A stretch of DNA of 64,000 bases, taken from contig NZ_CP094357.1 in the NCBI RefSeq assembly GCF_014779555.2, positions 2,790,001 to 2,854,000 on the forward strand, in the 5' to 3' direction. Within the stretch, counting starts at the first letter, position 1, and every line of letters begins with the position of its first letter. The stretch comes from Lysobacter capsici. Lineage in GTDB: Bacteria; Pseudomonadota; Gammaproteobacteria; Xanthomonadales; Xanthomonadaceae. The notes under the pieces are model-generated. The model saw only the letters and a program-made list of their open reading frames with translations. It made no database searches and was not told the DNA's origin. Shown one piece after another: positions 25,998-36,218 of this stretch. The position numbers were made by a program, and so were the translations under genes.

Positions 25998-28946
25998 TCA
26001 CAGTTCCTCCTTGACCGTGAGGCGCTCGCCGCTTTGCGCCAGGCGCACTGCGATGAAACGCATCGGCAGCGACGGTGCCACCCGCAGTTCGACCACGAAC
26101 CGCCCGGACTCGACCGATTGCGGCGGATTCACGCCTTCGTCGGTCACCACCCGGAACGATTGCTCGGCGGTGGCGCCGGCGAACGCGCCGCGCTCGAACA
26201 GATCGCCCAGCAGCAGGTCGAAACCGCGCTGCACCGAGCGCCACAGCACCGGGCCGTTGGGCTCGAACACGTAGCTGCTGCCGCGCCGCAGGGCCATGCG
26301 CCGCAGCAGGATCAGCAGGCGGCGCACGTTGATCGGGCGCAGTTCTTCGTCCAGCGCCAGGGTGTCGGCGGACAGCGCGAAGAAGCCGCGCGGATCGTCG
26401 CGCAGCAGATTGATCTGCGCATCCTGCAAGGCGGCGTGGTCGCCGTCGGCGATGCGCGGGGTCAGCGCGACCACGTCGCGCATCGGCTCGTTGGCCGCGG
26501 CGATCCAGGCGCCGCGCTGCGAAGCGCGCGCGGCGAACACGCCGGTGGCGACACCGTCGGGCGGCACCACGCGCAGCCGGCGCTGCGGATCGCGATCGGC
26601 GCCGGCTCGCGCGCCCGCGCCCGGCGACAGCGCGCCGAGCGAGCCGGCCGCGAGCGCGCCGCCGCGAGCGTCGGATTGCAGCCAGGGGAAATACAGCGCG
26701 CCGTAACTGAGCGCGCGCGCTTCGTCGAAGGCCAAGGCCAGCGGATCGATCGCCGCGCCGGCGCCGCGCACCGCGCGCAGGCGCTGGCTGTAGCGCAGCG
26801 CCTGCGCCGTGCGGAAATGCCGCGGCATCGACAGCACCACGAACAGATCGCCGCAGGCCGCGCCCAGACGCAGCGCGGCGCGATGCACGGCCAGCCATTC
26901 GGCTTCCATGCCGGCTTCGACGGTGGCCGCGGTCGGCAACACCCATTCGTCGGCCCGCACCCGCACCGTGACCGGATTGGAGGGCAGGCTGTACTCGCCG
27001 CCGACTTGGGCGACAACGCGGTAGTGATAGCGGCCTTCGCGTTCGCTGATGGCGACGTATTCGCTCAACTCGCCGTTGTAGATTTCGCGCTGGTCGCTGA
27101 AGTCGGCCAGTCCGGCTTCGAACAAGGCATAGCGCGCGCCGGCTTCGCTCTGGGTCCAACTGAGTCGATAGCGGCCCGGCGACACCGGCGCATCCGGGCC
27201 ATCGAGCACCGGCGCGGCGATCAGGCGCGTGCTGCAATCGAGAAAGCGGCTGAAATCCGGCGCCGACAAGACGTCTTGCGAAGCCGCATCGATCAGGCAG
27301 GCGCCGCGATGGTCGCGCCAATGCGGCGGCGTTGTCGGCGTCGATGCGGGCGCCGGTTCATCCGGCGGATCGACCCGCCGCTGCCATCCCAGATGGATCG
27401 CATCGGGCAGCGCCAACAGGCTGGCTTCGTTGAACAAGCCGCCGGCGCCGATACCGAACACCGCATGCAATCCGTACAAAGGTCTGGGCGAAGGACGGAT
27501 CAAGCGGATGTCGTCGGCATGCGCGATCAGGGTCTGCACGCTGTCGGCTTCGAGTGCGGGATCGAGGAACAGATCGCGATCGAACCGGGCCAGGCCGTCG
27601 CGTTCGAGCGCGGTGGCGGTTTGCGTCAGCGGCCCGACCGAGGCGCCGAAGTTCGCTTGCAGGCCCAGCGGCAGCCACGCCAACGGTCGTGGCGCGTCGT
27701 CCGGCGCAAGCGGATAGCGTTGCAGTTCGGCCGGCGGCACCGAGGCCAGATCGTCGCGCTGACGGTAATAGTCCTGGTCGCGTTGCTGTTGCCAGAAATG
27801 GCCGCTGCCCAGCGGCGTGAGCGCGAGCGAACGCAGGCGCGACTGCGCGCCGTCGGCGCCGAGCGCGCGCAATTCCAGTTGCAGCCATTGAGCGGATTCG
27901 ACCGGACCGGTCCAGGCCGTGGCCGGATCGAGCTCGCGCCAGGCCGGGCCCTGCGCCTTGATCAATACCGCGATGGCGTCGTCGACGACCGGGCTGATCG
28001 ACAGGTCGGCGACGCGATCGATCTCGTCCACGCGCAGCCAGACGATCTGCGCGCCGGCGGCGAAGCGCAGCCAGGCGCCGACGCTCAGTTGCTCGGAGGC
28101 GAGCGGCGCCTGCAGTTGCACGGCGGCCAGTGCCCAGCCCGCGGCGAGCGGCCTGGGCGAATGCAAGGTCGCCGGCAGTTCGTCGTCGAGCCCGACAATG
28201 CGTGCATCGCCGCTGATTTCATCCGGCGAGCCGTCGCCGATCAGCGCTTCGAACGCCGCCACTACCCGGACTTCCACGCGGTAGGGCGCGGCCGGCGTGC
28301 TGCCCGCCGCGATCTGCTCGACCCGTGCATACACCTGGATCGCCGGGTCCTGATCGAACCGCAGCAGGTCGCCGACGCGCAACGGCTGGCGGGTCAGAAA
28401 GGCGAAACGATGGGCCGCGGGCGAATCGATCACCGACCACGAGTCGAGCGCGAAACCGCGCTGCTGGGTCGCGGCGTCGACTCGCAACCCATCCGACCAC
28501 GAGCCCTCGCAGCGCGCCGCGACGATCGCCGGCGCGATCGCGCCGGTGCCGTCGATCGCGAGCAGGCCGGGCAGGGCATAGCGGTTGGCGGTCGCGACAG
28601 CGCTCGGCAGCGGCGCGTCCTCGCCCAACCGCACCCGTTCCATGGCTGCGCTGCGCGCGACCCGCAACACCCAGCAGCGACGTCCGCCGTTGGCGAAGAA
28701 CGCGCGCACGCTCGGGCCCAGATGAGCGAACACGCGTTCGCCGCGCTCGCTGTCCCAGGCCAGCGGCGCATCTGCGCCGAACACGGCCGCGTACTGCGCC
28801 ACGCTTTCCACCGCCACCGGCAGATGCAGCGGGCCGGTCGCGGCGAAGCCGACGAACACCGCCACGTCCAGGCGCGGCAACGCGTCCGCCGCGGGCGGCG
28901 GCGCCACGTCGACCTGGATGCCCGGCAGCCGGCGCGCGTTGGCCAC
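25998..28946 (-). CDS. Oversized sheath-like protein with FN3-like insertion
   Basis: This 982-aa protein is recognisable as a tail sheath at both ends. The N-terminus has 'LPGIQVDVAP ... RLDVAVFVGFAATGPLHLP' and 'FAHLGPSVRAFFANGGRRCWVLRVAR'. The C-terminus has 'INVRRLLILLRRMALRRGSSYVFEPNGPVLWRSVQRGFDLLLGDLFERGAFAG' and ends with a strand giving 'FIAVRLAQSGERLTV'. About 350-500 extra residues are inserted in the middle, including an FN3-like beta domain ('GRYRLSWTQSEAGARYALFEA ... EGRYHYRVVAQVGGEYSLPSNPVTVRV'). Afp has sheath variants Afp2-4, but none this long. It is likely a baseplate-proximal or decorated sheath ring. It sits 4 nt after tube 1 and 1 nt before tube 2. Confidence 0.8.
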   Translation of the reverse strand: MANARRLPGIQVDVAPPPAADALPRLDVAVFVGFAATGPLHLPVAVESVAQYAAVFGADAPLAWDSERGERVFAHLGPSVRAFFANGGRRCWVLRVARSAAMERVRLGEDAPLPSAVATANRYALPGLLAIDGTGAIAPAIVAARCEGSWSDGLRVDAATQQRGFALDSWSVIDSPAAHRFAFLTRQPLRVGDLLRFDQDPAIQVYARVEQIAAGSTPAAPYRVEVRVVAAFEALIGDGSPDEISGDARIVGLDDELPATLHSPRPLAAGWALAAVQLQAPLASEQLSVGAWLRFAAGAQIVWLRVDEIDRVADLSISPVVDDAIAVLIKAQGPAWRELDPATAWTGPVESAQWLQLELRALGADGAQSRLRSLALTPLGSGHFWQQQRDQDYYRQRDDLASVPPAELQRYPLAPDDAPRPLAWLPLGLQANFGASVGPLTQTATALERDGLARFDRDLFLDPALEADSVQTLIAHADDIRLIRPSPRPLYGLHAVFGIGAGGLFNEASLLALPDAIHLGWQRRVDPPDEPAPASTPTTPPHWRDHRGACLIDAASQDVLSAPDFSRFLDCSTRLIAAPVLDGPDAPVSPGRYRLSWTQSEAGARYALFEAGLADFSDQREIYNGELSEYVAISEREGRYHYRVVAQVGGEYSLPSNPVTVRVRADEWVLPTAATVEAGMEAEWLAVHRAALRLGAACGDLFVVLSMPRHFRTAQALRYSQRLRAVRGAGAAIDPLALAFDEARALSYGALYFPWLQSDARGGALAAGSLGALSPGAGARAGADRDPQRRLRVVPPDGVATGVFAARASQRGAWIAAANEPMRDVVALTPRIADGDHAALQDAQINLLRDDPRGFFALSADTLALDEELRPINVRRLLILLRRMALRRGSSYVFEPNGPVLWRSVQRGFDLLLGDLFERGAFAGATAEQSFRVVTDEGVNPPQSVESGRFVVELRVAPSLPMRFIAVRLAQSGERLTVKEEL

Positions 28947-28950
28947 GGTC

Positions 28951-29403
28951 TTACTCCATCTCCAGCCGTTCGTAGGCCAGCACCAGTTCTTCCATCGCCA
29001 CGTCGGTGCCCTTGGCGTTGAACGGGCCGCTGGTGTGCTTGATGATCCGCGCGCGCAGCAGCTTCCAGGTCTGTACGATCTGGGTGTGGTCCTCGTTCTG
29101 CAGATGGATGGTGACCGTGCGCATGGCTTTCTGATCGCCGTTGCGGATCTGGTCGAGCCATTGGTAGAGGTTGAGCGAACCGATCACGCCGCGTTTCATC
29201 GTCACGTCGGTGGATTTGTTCATGCCGGTGATTTTCATGACGCTGTTTTCTTTGGCGTTGCCGGTGCGGTATTCGGACACGGTGACTTCCATGCCGATGC
29301 CGCTGAGTTCCTGGAACCCGGCCTGCGGCCCGTCGGTGACCCCGTCGCCCAGGTCGACGAGGAAGTTGAATTGCACGTACGGGCGATCGCGAAGGGTGGC
29401 CAT
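28951..29403 (-). CDS. Inner tube protein 1 (gp19-like, Afp1 position)
   Basis: This 150-aa protein has a standard gp19-like tube pattern: 'RPYVQFNFLVDLGDG', 'FQELSGIGMEVTVSEYRTGN', 'KITGMNKSTDVTMKRGVIGSLNLYQWLDQIRNGD', and 'RIIKHTSGPFNAKGTDVAMEELVLAYERLEME'. It forms stacked hexamers, the main inner tube that would hold cargo in its lumen. It follows the main sheath gene by 15 nt, the usual sheath-tube pairing. Confidence 0.93.
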   Translation of the reverse strand: MATLRDRPYVQFNFLVDLGDGVTDGPQAGFQELSGIGMEVTVSEYRTGNAKENSVMKITGMNKSTDVTMKRGVIGSLNLYQWLDQIRNGDQKAMRTVTIHLQNEDHTQIVQTWKLLRARIIKHTSGPFNAKGTDVAMEELVLAYERLEME

Positions 29404-29418
29404 GTGCTTGCTCTCCGA

Positions 29419-31329
<1,911 letters not shown>

Positions 31330-31398
31330 AGCAATTCTCCTTGCCAAGAGCGGCATGCGAAGCGGCACGCGGGCGCGGCGCGGTCGGGCGTGCAGTCA

Positions 31399-32322
31399 TC
31401 AGGTGGACAGCAACAGCCAGGACGCGTCCGCCGCGTTCTGGCCCTCGGTCTTGGCCAGGTATGGCCGGCGGTAATCCAGTCGCCGCGGCGGCGCGGGCGA
31501 GGACAGCGAATCGATCACGTCGCAGGGCGCGGCCAGCTGGCCGAGCACCTGGGCGAGATCGGGTATCGACGCAATCGGTTCGAGCGGCGGCGAGGTCGTC
31601 GACCAGTACGCGCTAAGCTCGAGGGTCCAGCGGAAATCGCTGCGCGCCTGCGGCGGCGAGGCCAGCACGGCGCGCGGCGGCTCGGGGTAGGGGAACATCA
31701 CCGCGACGCGGCCTTCGCGATCGGCCATGCCCAGGCCGCAGCGCACGCCGTCGATATCGACCGCGAGCAGGCTCCAGGCCGGAACGCGGCCGCTGCCGGC
31801 TTCGCGCAACTGCGCGTAGACCACCGCCAGCGGTTGCGGCGGCGGACGCGAGGGCGATGAGAACAGCGGAATGCGTTCGATCAGCAGCAACGGCGGCGAG
31901 GCGGTATCGCCCGGCCAGAGGATCGGCTGCGGCGGCGACATCCACGGCGCGAGCCAGGAGAACACGCCGCGCGCGGGCAGGTCGGCATCGAATGCGATCG
32001 GCAGATAGCGGCCTTGCGGATCGCTGACTTCGACGCGGTAGCGGCCGCTCAATGGCGGCGAGGCCGCGGCGGCGTCGCTCCACGCTTGCATCGGGTCCGC
32101 GGACGCATCGAATTCGAACGACGCCAGACCATCCACGCGATGGGCGACATACACGCCGCTGGGATTGGGCAGCGCCGGCTTGCGCGCGGTCGGGCGGGTG
32201 AGCGGATACACCTCCACCTTCAGGCCGTCGATCAACGACGTCGCCGCGGCCACGTCCCAGAAGCGCAGACCGAGCGCGGCGTTGCGCTGTACGACTTCGC
32301 CTTCGCGCAGGACCGCGCTCAT
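31399..32322 (-). CDS. Unknown eCIS-locus protein with Pro-rich loops
   Basis: This 307-aa protein has no recognised domain. It is predicted mostly beta ('GRYRVEVSDPQGRYLPIAFDADLP'; 'WSLLAVDIDGVRCGLGMADREGRVAVMFPYPEP'), compatible with carboxypeptidase-regulatory or Ig-like folds. Five separate Ser-Pro-Pro loops occur. The ATG overlaps the stop of the DUF4255 gene as ATGA, and the main sheath gene follows about 69 nt later. Translation coupling with the tail terminator suggests it acts at the distal end of the particle or in assembly; this is inference. Confidence 0.6.
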   Translation of the reverse strand: MSAVLREGEVVQRNAALGLRFWDVAAATSLIDGLKVEVYPLTRPTARKPALPNPSGVYVAHRVDGLASFEFDASADPMQAWSDAAAASPPLSGRYRVEVSDPQGRYLPIAFDADLPARGVFSWLAPWMSPPQPILWPGDTASPPLLLIERIPLFSSPSRPPPQPLAVVYAQLREAGSGRVPAWSLLAVDIDGVRCGLGMADREGRVAVMFPYPEPPRAVLASPPQARSDFRWTLELSAYWSTTSPPLEPIASIPDLAQVLGQLAAPCDVIDSLSSPAPPRRLDYRRPYLAKTEGQNAADASWLLLST

Positions 32323-32903
32323 GTCGCGGTCTCCATCTGGAAGCGCCGGGTCTGCACCGCGGGGCCGTCTTCGATGGTCACGTCCGAATCGATCAGCACC
32401 ATGCGCAGCGCATAGGTCGCCGACGGCGGCAGCCGGCGCAGGCGGTCCCACAAGGTCAGATAGTCGGCCAGCGACAGCGGGTCGCAGATCAGTTCGACCG
32501 CTTCGTGCGGGGCGAAGGTGTCGGTCTCGGGCATGTAGTGGTTGAGATGGCCGGCGCTGAGCACGCCGGTGTCTTCCATCAACCGCATCGCCCAGCCGAG
32601 CATGCGCAGCTGGCGCTCGGTGTCCTGCGCCCACGGCGTGATCATGTAGTACAGGTCGATCGGCAGCGACGGGCGGAAGCGTTTTCCATCGGGCGAGCGA
32701 CGCAGGGTGAGGTTGCGCACCGCGCCGTTGATCGCGGTGCGGAACAGATACACCGAGAAACCGTCCTGCATCGGGTTTTCGAAGTCGCGGGTCTGGTACA
32801 GGCTCACGTCCAACCCGGCGCCGAACTCTTCGCGCGGATAACGATCGCGCAGCAGGCCGGCGAGGGCCGTGCTGGTGGCGGCGATGGCGCGATAATTGGC
32901 CAC
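32319..32903 (-). CDS. DUF4255 tail terminator (Afp16/Pvc16-like)
   Basis: This 194-aa protein carries the DUF4255/Pvc16 N-terminal domain: 'YRAIAATSTALAGLLRDRYP' at the start, 'SVYLFRTAINGAVRNLTLRR', 'LPIDLYYMITPWAQDTERQLRMLGWAMRLMEDTGVL' and 'ELICDPLSLADYLTLWDRL'. Afp16 caps the distal end of sheath and tube and sets particle length with the tape measure. The start codon is GTG at 32903, directly abutting the stop of the previous gene (TGAGTG), so expression probably depends on coupling. It is near the 5' end of the operon, unlike Afp where it is last. Confidence 0.9.
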   Translation of the reverse strand: MANYRAIAATSTALAGLLRDRYPREEFGAGLDVSLYQTRDFENPMQDGFSVYLFRTAINGAVRNLTLRRSPDGKRFRPSLPIDLYYMITPWAQDTERQLRMLGWAMRLMEDTGVLSAGHLNHYMPETDTFAPHEAVELICDPLSLADYLTLWDRLRRLPPSATYALRMVLIDSDVTIEDGPAVQTRRFQMETAT

Positions 32904-33194
32904 TCAGTCCTCGCGCGCCTGGTGCGAACGGTGCGCCTGCGACAGCGCGGCCAGCTGAGCGTCGTCGCCCAGGCGTCGATAACGACGGCGACCGTCGGCG
33001 GCGACGATCTCTTCGATCGCGCCGCAACGCTTCATCCACTCCAGTGCGTCCTGCAACTCGTTCATGGCGACCTCGTGTTCGGTTCCAAACCACCAGCGGC
33101 GGATGCCCTCGGCGGTATCGCATGCGAGCGGATTGGCGCGCAGATAACCGGCCAAGCTGCTGACACATGCTGATGCCGCGTTGTTGTCATCCAT
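32904..33194 (-). CDS. Small first gene of eCIS operon, possible winged-helix protein
   Basis: This 96-aa protein has a compact helical start ('CVSSLAGYLRANPLACDTAEGIRRWW'), a helix 'MNELQDALEWMKRCGAIEEIV' and a two-strand basic wing 'ADGRRRYRRLGDD'. That is the order of a winged-helix fold. The ATG at 33194 is preferred: GAGG lies about 10 nt upstream, and the other candidate start at 33224 would fall inside the sigma-54 promoter. As the first gene after that promoter it is the leader of the structural operon. It could be a regulator or an assembly factor; no direct evidence decides. Confidence 0.6.
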   Translation of the reverse strand: MDDNNAASACVSSLAGYLRANPLACDTAEGIRRWWFGTEHEVAMNELQDALEWMKRCGAIEEIVAADGRRRYRRLGDDAQLAALSQAHRSHQARED

Positions 33195-33223
33195 CGCGAA
33201 CTTGCCTCTGTGCCAGTAGTTCA

Positions 33224-33241
33224 TTGCAAGAGCGATGCCAA
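33224..33241 (-). promoter_or_regulatory. Sigma-54 (-24/-12) promoter for eCIS operon
   Basis: On the minus strand the sequence reads TTGGCATCGCTCTTGCAA. Against TGGCAC-N5-TTGC it matches at all but one core position, with exact spacing. The -24 GG is at 33239-33238 and the -12 GC at 33227-33226. Transcription would start near 33214, leaving a leader of about 20 nt before the ATG at 33194. A sigma-54 activator gene lies about 520 bp upstream on the same strand, which supports the call. Confidence 0.8.
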
Positions 33242-33304
33242 CTTTTCGGCGGCGGGTAACTGCTTGAAGTCGTTCGCGTGGGTGTTTTGCGCGACCACCC
33301 GGGT

Positions 33305-33322
33305 GGGATGTTTTCGTCCTGG
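33305..33322. promoter_or_regulatory. Candidate activator-binding repeat, copy 1
   Basis: On the minus strand it reads CCAGGACGAAAACATCCC. It is one of three close copies of CCAGGAC-RAARMC-ATCCY about 65-200 bp upstream of the -24/-12 promoter, the usual distance for a sigma-54 enhancer. It is likely bound by the activator encoded at 33762-35222 (inference). Confidence 0.6.
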
Positions 33323-33384
33323 CTGGAATCGGCAATCGGTCACGCGTTGTGGGCGTTTCGATTGGTGTGCAAGCGTTTGGAGGC

Positions 33385-33402
33385 AGGATGTCTTTGTCCT
33401 GG
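33385..33402. promoter_or_regulatory. Candidate activator-binding repeat, copy 2
   Basis: On the minus strand it reads CCAGGACAAAGACATCCT. Copies 2 and 3 start 22 bp apart, about two helical turns, so they would face the same side of the DNA. Copy 1 is 80 bp from copy 2. Confidence 0.6.
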
Positions 33403-33406
33403 CATC

Positions 33407-33424
33407 GGGATGGTTTTGTCCTGG
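33407..33424. promoter_or_regulatory. Candidate activator-binding repeat, copy 3
   Basis: On the minus strand it reads CCAGGACAAAACCATCCC. A more degenerate fourth match begins near 33435 (TCGATGGTTTTTTGCGGG on the plus strand) and is not annotated separately. Confidence 0.6.
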
Positions 33425-33514
33425 GGACGGGCACTCGATGGTTTTTTGCGGGATGTCCCGATGAAGAAACGATGCTGGGCAGTAGCGGAACTTCGAGCGA
33501 GATGCAGCGGTGTT

Positions 33515-33721
33515 CCTTCTCCGGCGTGCGGGAGAGGGTGCCCGCAGGGCGGATGAGGGTGCTTACGCAACAGGTTGCGTTGTGGTTGCGGCAGGCGCGC
33601 CCTCACCCCAACCCCTCTCCCGCAAGCGGGAGAGGGGCTTTTTTAGTCGTCAAGCAGATGAGGCAACGTCATTCCCTTCTCCCGCTTGCGGGAGAAGGTG
33701 CCCGCAGGGCGGATGAGGGAA
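33515..33721. repeat. REP-like inverted repeats, three copies
   Basis: Three copies of a hairpin built on CTCCCGC / GCGGGAG occur. Copy one, near 33515-33557, is degenerate. Copy two has 12-bp perfect arms (33612-33623 and 33626-33637) with an AA loop, followed by a T run. Copy three has 11-bp arms (33675-33685 and 33688-33698). Copies one and three share the downstream tail GGTGCCCGCAGGGCGGATGA. The T run makes copy two terminator-like on the plus strand, but no plus-strand gene precedes it. Together they separate the activator gene from the eCIS control region. Confidence 0.75.
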
Positions 33722-33761
33722 AACGAAACTCGCCCGAGCGACCAACCCTCAACCTGAGCCT

Positions 33762-35222
33762 CTACCCCGGCTCATGCTCGAACGAACGAAACCGGCTCGG
33801 TTCGATCCGATGCTTGCGCATCAACTCGAAGAACGCGCGACGGTCCTTCTTCGCCGCCATCGCGGCGTGGGTGACGTTGCCGCCGTGCACGGCCAGCAAA
33901 CGCTCGACATAGCCGCGTTCGAAGTCGTCGACCACGCGTTGCTTCGCGCTGCGGAACGAGGCGCGTTCGGCATCGGCGATCGACGCCAATGCGGGTTGGT
34001 CGGGCTCGCCGCCATGTGCGCCGTCGATCTGAATGTCTTCGCGCGCCAGCATTGAACCGCGCGCCAGCAATACCGCGCGTTCGATCACATGGCGCAGTTC
34101 GCGCACGTTGCCCGGCCAGTCGTGGGCCAGCAGCAATTCCATCGCGCCGGGCGTGAACGCTGGCCCGCAGCGGCCGTAGGGGCGGCCGAACTCGCGCGAG
34201 AAATGCGCGGAGAAATGCCGCGCCAGCAGGGCGATGTCCTCGCGTCGCTGACGCAGCGGCGGCAAGGTCAGGTTGAGCACGTTGAGCCGGTAATACAGGT
34301 CCTGACGGAAACCGCCGTTCTGCGCGAGCACGCACAGGTTGCAGTTGCTGGCCGCGATCACCCGCAGATCGGCGCGATGCACGGTGTTGGAGCCGACCGG
34401 CCGGTATTCGCGCTCCTGCAGGAAGCGCAGCAGCTTGGCCTGCGCCGACAGCGGCAGGCAGTCGACATCGTCGAGGAACAAGGTGCCGCCCTCGGCTTCG
34501 CGGACCAGGCCGGTGCAGGCGCTGTGGGCGTTGGTGTAGGCGCCTTTGACATGGCCGAACAATTCGTTCTCGACCAGATCGACCGGGATCGCGCCGCAGT
34601 TCACCGCCACCCACGGCCGGTCGGCGCGCTTGGACAGATAGTGGATTGCCTGCGCGCAGACTTCCTTGCCGGTGCCGGTTTCGCCGACGATCAGCACGCT
34701 GGCGTCGCAGCCGGCCAGCACCGGCAGGCGCGCGGCGATGCTCGCGCAGGCCGGGCTGGCGTGGACGAAGCCGCGGATCGCGGGCGGCGGCTCGGGCGCG
34801 GACGGCTCGGCGGACTCCGCCTGCGCCGACGAAGAAACAACGGTGTCGTGCGCCGACATCGCATCGACGCTGGCGCGCTGCAGTCGCGCGCCCCATTCGG
34901 CGCAGGTCGCCGGCAGCGAGACGAAATCGCTGACGCCGGCGCGGATCACCGCGTCGAGTTCGAATTCATCGGCATCGCGCATGCTCACCACGATCGCCAT
35001 GCGCGGGCGTTCGCGACGGATCGCGGCGATGCATTCGAGCACCGCGTCCAGCGCGCCGGCCCCGGACACCAGCACGATGCCGTCGGCGCCGCGCATCGCC
35101 GTCTGCAGATAGCCATCGGGCAGCAGCCGCAGATGCGCGCAATCGGCGAGCGCGGCCTGCACCGTGCGTCGTTCGGCCGAGGCGTTCGCCAGCGGTACCA
35201 CCGCCCAACACGGCACTTCCAT
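33762..35222 (-). CDS. Sigma-54-dependent activator with pseudo-receiver domain, likely eCIS regulator
   Basis: This 486-aa bacterial enhancer-binding protein has three parts. Residues 1-120 look like a receiver fold, but where the phospho-acceptor Asp is expected ('ADGIVLVSGAG', 47-56) there is none. The AAA+ domain has Walker A GETGTGKE (180-187), the sigma-54 contact loop GAYTNA (227-232, family form GAFTGA) and Walker B with DD where DE is usual (250-251). The C-terminus has a Fis-type helix-turn-helix ('GGNVTHAAMAAKKDRRAFFEL'). GGGAGG precedes the start. It lies just upstream of the eCIS operon with its -24/-12 promoter. Control by phosphorylation looks unlikely; a ligand or partner is more probable. 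Confidence 0.88.
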   Translation of the reverse strand: MEVPCWAVVPLANASAERRTVQAALADCAHLRLLPDGYLQTAMRGADGIVLVSGAGALDAVLECIAAIRRERPRMAIVVSMRDADEFELDAVIRAGVSDFVSLPATCAEWGARLQRASVDAMSAHDTVVSSSAQAESAEPSAPEPPPAIRGFVHASPACASIAARLPVLAGCDASVLIVGETGTGKEVCAQAIHYLSKRADRPWVAVNCGAIPVDLVENELFGHVKGAYTNAHSACTGLVREAEGGTLFLDDVDCLPLSAQAKLLRFLQEREYRPVGSNTVHRADLRVIAASNCNLCVLAQNGGFRQDLYYRLNVLNLTLPPLRQRREDIALLARHFSAHFSREFGRPYGRCGPAFTPGAMELLLAHDWPGNVRELRHVIERAVLLARGSMLAREDIQIDGAHGGEPDQPALASIADAERASFRSAKQRVVDDFERGYVERLLAVHGGNVTHAAMAAKKDRRAFFELMRKHRIEPSRFRSFEHEPG

Positions 35223-35474
35223 CGCCAGCCTCCCTGTCCGTGCCAGTCCGCCCCGCGCAGCCTCGCCGAGCCCTCGCCGCGCAGCCGTGACGGCTGGCCG
35301 GTGACGGGCCGGTTCGATGCGTTTCGGGGTGTTGCAGCACGATCAACGCGATGACCGCGGCCGGGCGGTCACCGCCCGGTGTTCGGATTTGCAACATCGG
35401 CCGATCGGGTCGGCGTCTTCGCTATCGAAGCGGCCGGACGGTGAGCCGGCGTGAGACGCTCACGCTCGCTCAAG

Positions 35475-36218
35475 CTAGCGCTGACGCTCGCCGAACGGGG
35501 CGCGGTACCAGCCGATCAGGCCGGCGAGCAGCAACAGCGCGCCGAACCAACGCAGGTTGCGCGGCCAGGCGGGCGCGGCCTGCAACAACTGCACCTCGCG
35601 CACGAACAAGGTCTCGCAGGCGCCGTTGCCTTGATCGTCGCGGCGGGTCGAGGTGCCGCGCTGAAAATCGAAGCCCGAATGATGGCTGTAACTGGCGAGC
35701 TGCCCGCGCAGGCGCACCTGATCGCCGACCTTCAACCCACGGATCTGCCGGGCGACGTCCTCGTTGTCGGTCAGGATGTGGTTGTTGGAAATCGCGCGCA
35801 CATGCGCCGGCCCGACCCTGTCCACATCGGTGTAGCTGATGTAGCACACCCACTGGCCGTTGGAAAAATCCATGACCTCGTAGGCGCCGTCGGCGGCATT
35901 GGCGCCCCAGACCATGCACAGGTCGGCGACATTGAGATAGTCGCGGCTTTGCTCGTGCTCGCGATCCCACCAGGTTTCCGAATCGTGCCAGCTCACGATC
36001 AGCCCGGAAATGTCGTATTCGGCGACCGGCGTGATCTGGTAGTCGACACCGCCCGCCTGGGCCGGAAAGGCGGGCAGGGCGGTCGGGGTCTGCACGGGAT
36101 CGTGCAACACCGACGGCGACAAAGCGCCGGGCGCCGGCCGTTCGCCGTCGTAATAGAAGCCGGCCGCCAACAGCGCGACGCCGCCGAGCAGCAACAGGCG
36201 GGCGATCAGGCTCAGCAT
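35475..36218 (-). CDS. Conserved membrane protein of unknown function
   Basis: This 247-aa protein has one N-terminal transmembrane helix ('LIARLLLLGGVALLAAGFYYDG') and one near the C-terminus ('WFGALLLLAGLIGWYRAPFG'). A periplasmic domain of about 190 residues lies between them, containing 'ILTDNEDVARQIRGLKVGDQVRLRGQLASY', which looks OB-like. Two-TM proteins of this kind occur in other gamma-proteobacteria, but I cannot assign a function. It stands alone, 252 nt upstream of the activator gene on the same strand and 293 nt from the type IV effector gene. Confidence 0.65.
   Translation of the reverse strand: MLSLIARLLLLGGVALLAAGFYYDGERPAPGALSPSVLHDPVQTPTALPAFPAQAGGVDYQITPVAEYDISGLIVSWHDSETWWDREHEQSRDYLNVADLCMVWGANAADGAYEVMDFSNGQWVCYISYTDVDRVGPAHVRAISNNHILTDNEDVARQIRGLKVGDQVRLRGQLASYSHHSGFDFQRGTSTRRDDQGNGACETLFVREVQLLQAAPAWPRNLRWFGALLLLAGLIGWYRAPFGERQR

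Noticed and set aside
33195..33434. A longer first eCIS protein beginning upstream of 33194
   Set aside because: The extra residues would be encoded by the -24/-12 promoter and the repeat region, and the start at 33194 has its own ribosome site.
33612..33645. A strong rho-independent terminator on the plus strand
   Set aside because: The hairpin plus T run fits, but no plus-strand gene precedes it and the hairpin belongs to a repeated family, so it is annotated as a repeat.
35223..35260. A TGGCACGGACA sequence upstream of the activator gene as a second sigma-54 promoter
   Set aside because: The -24 part matches, but no GC-containing -12 element follows at the required spacing.
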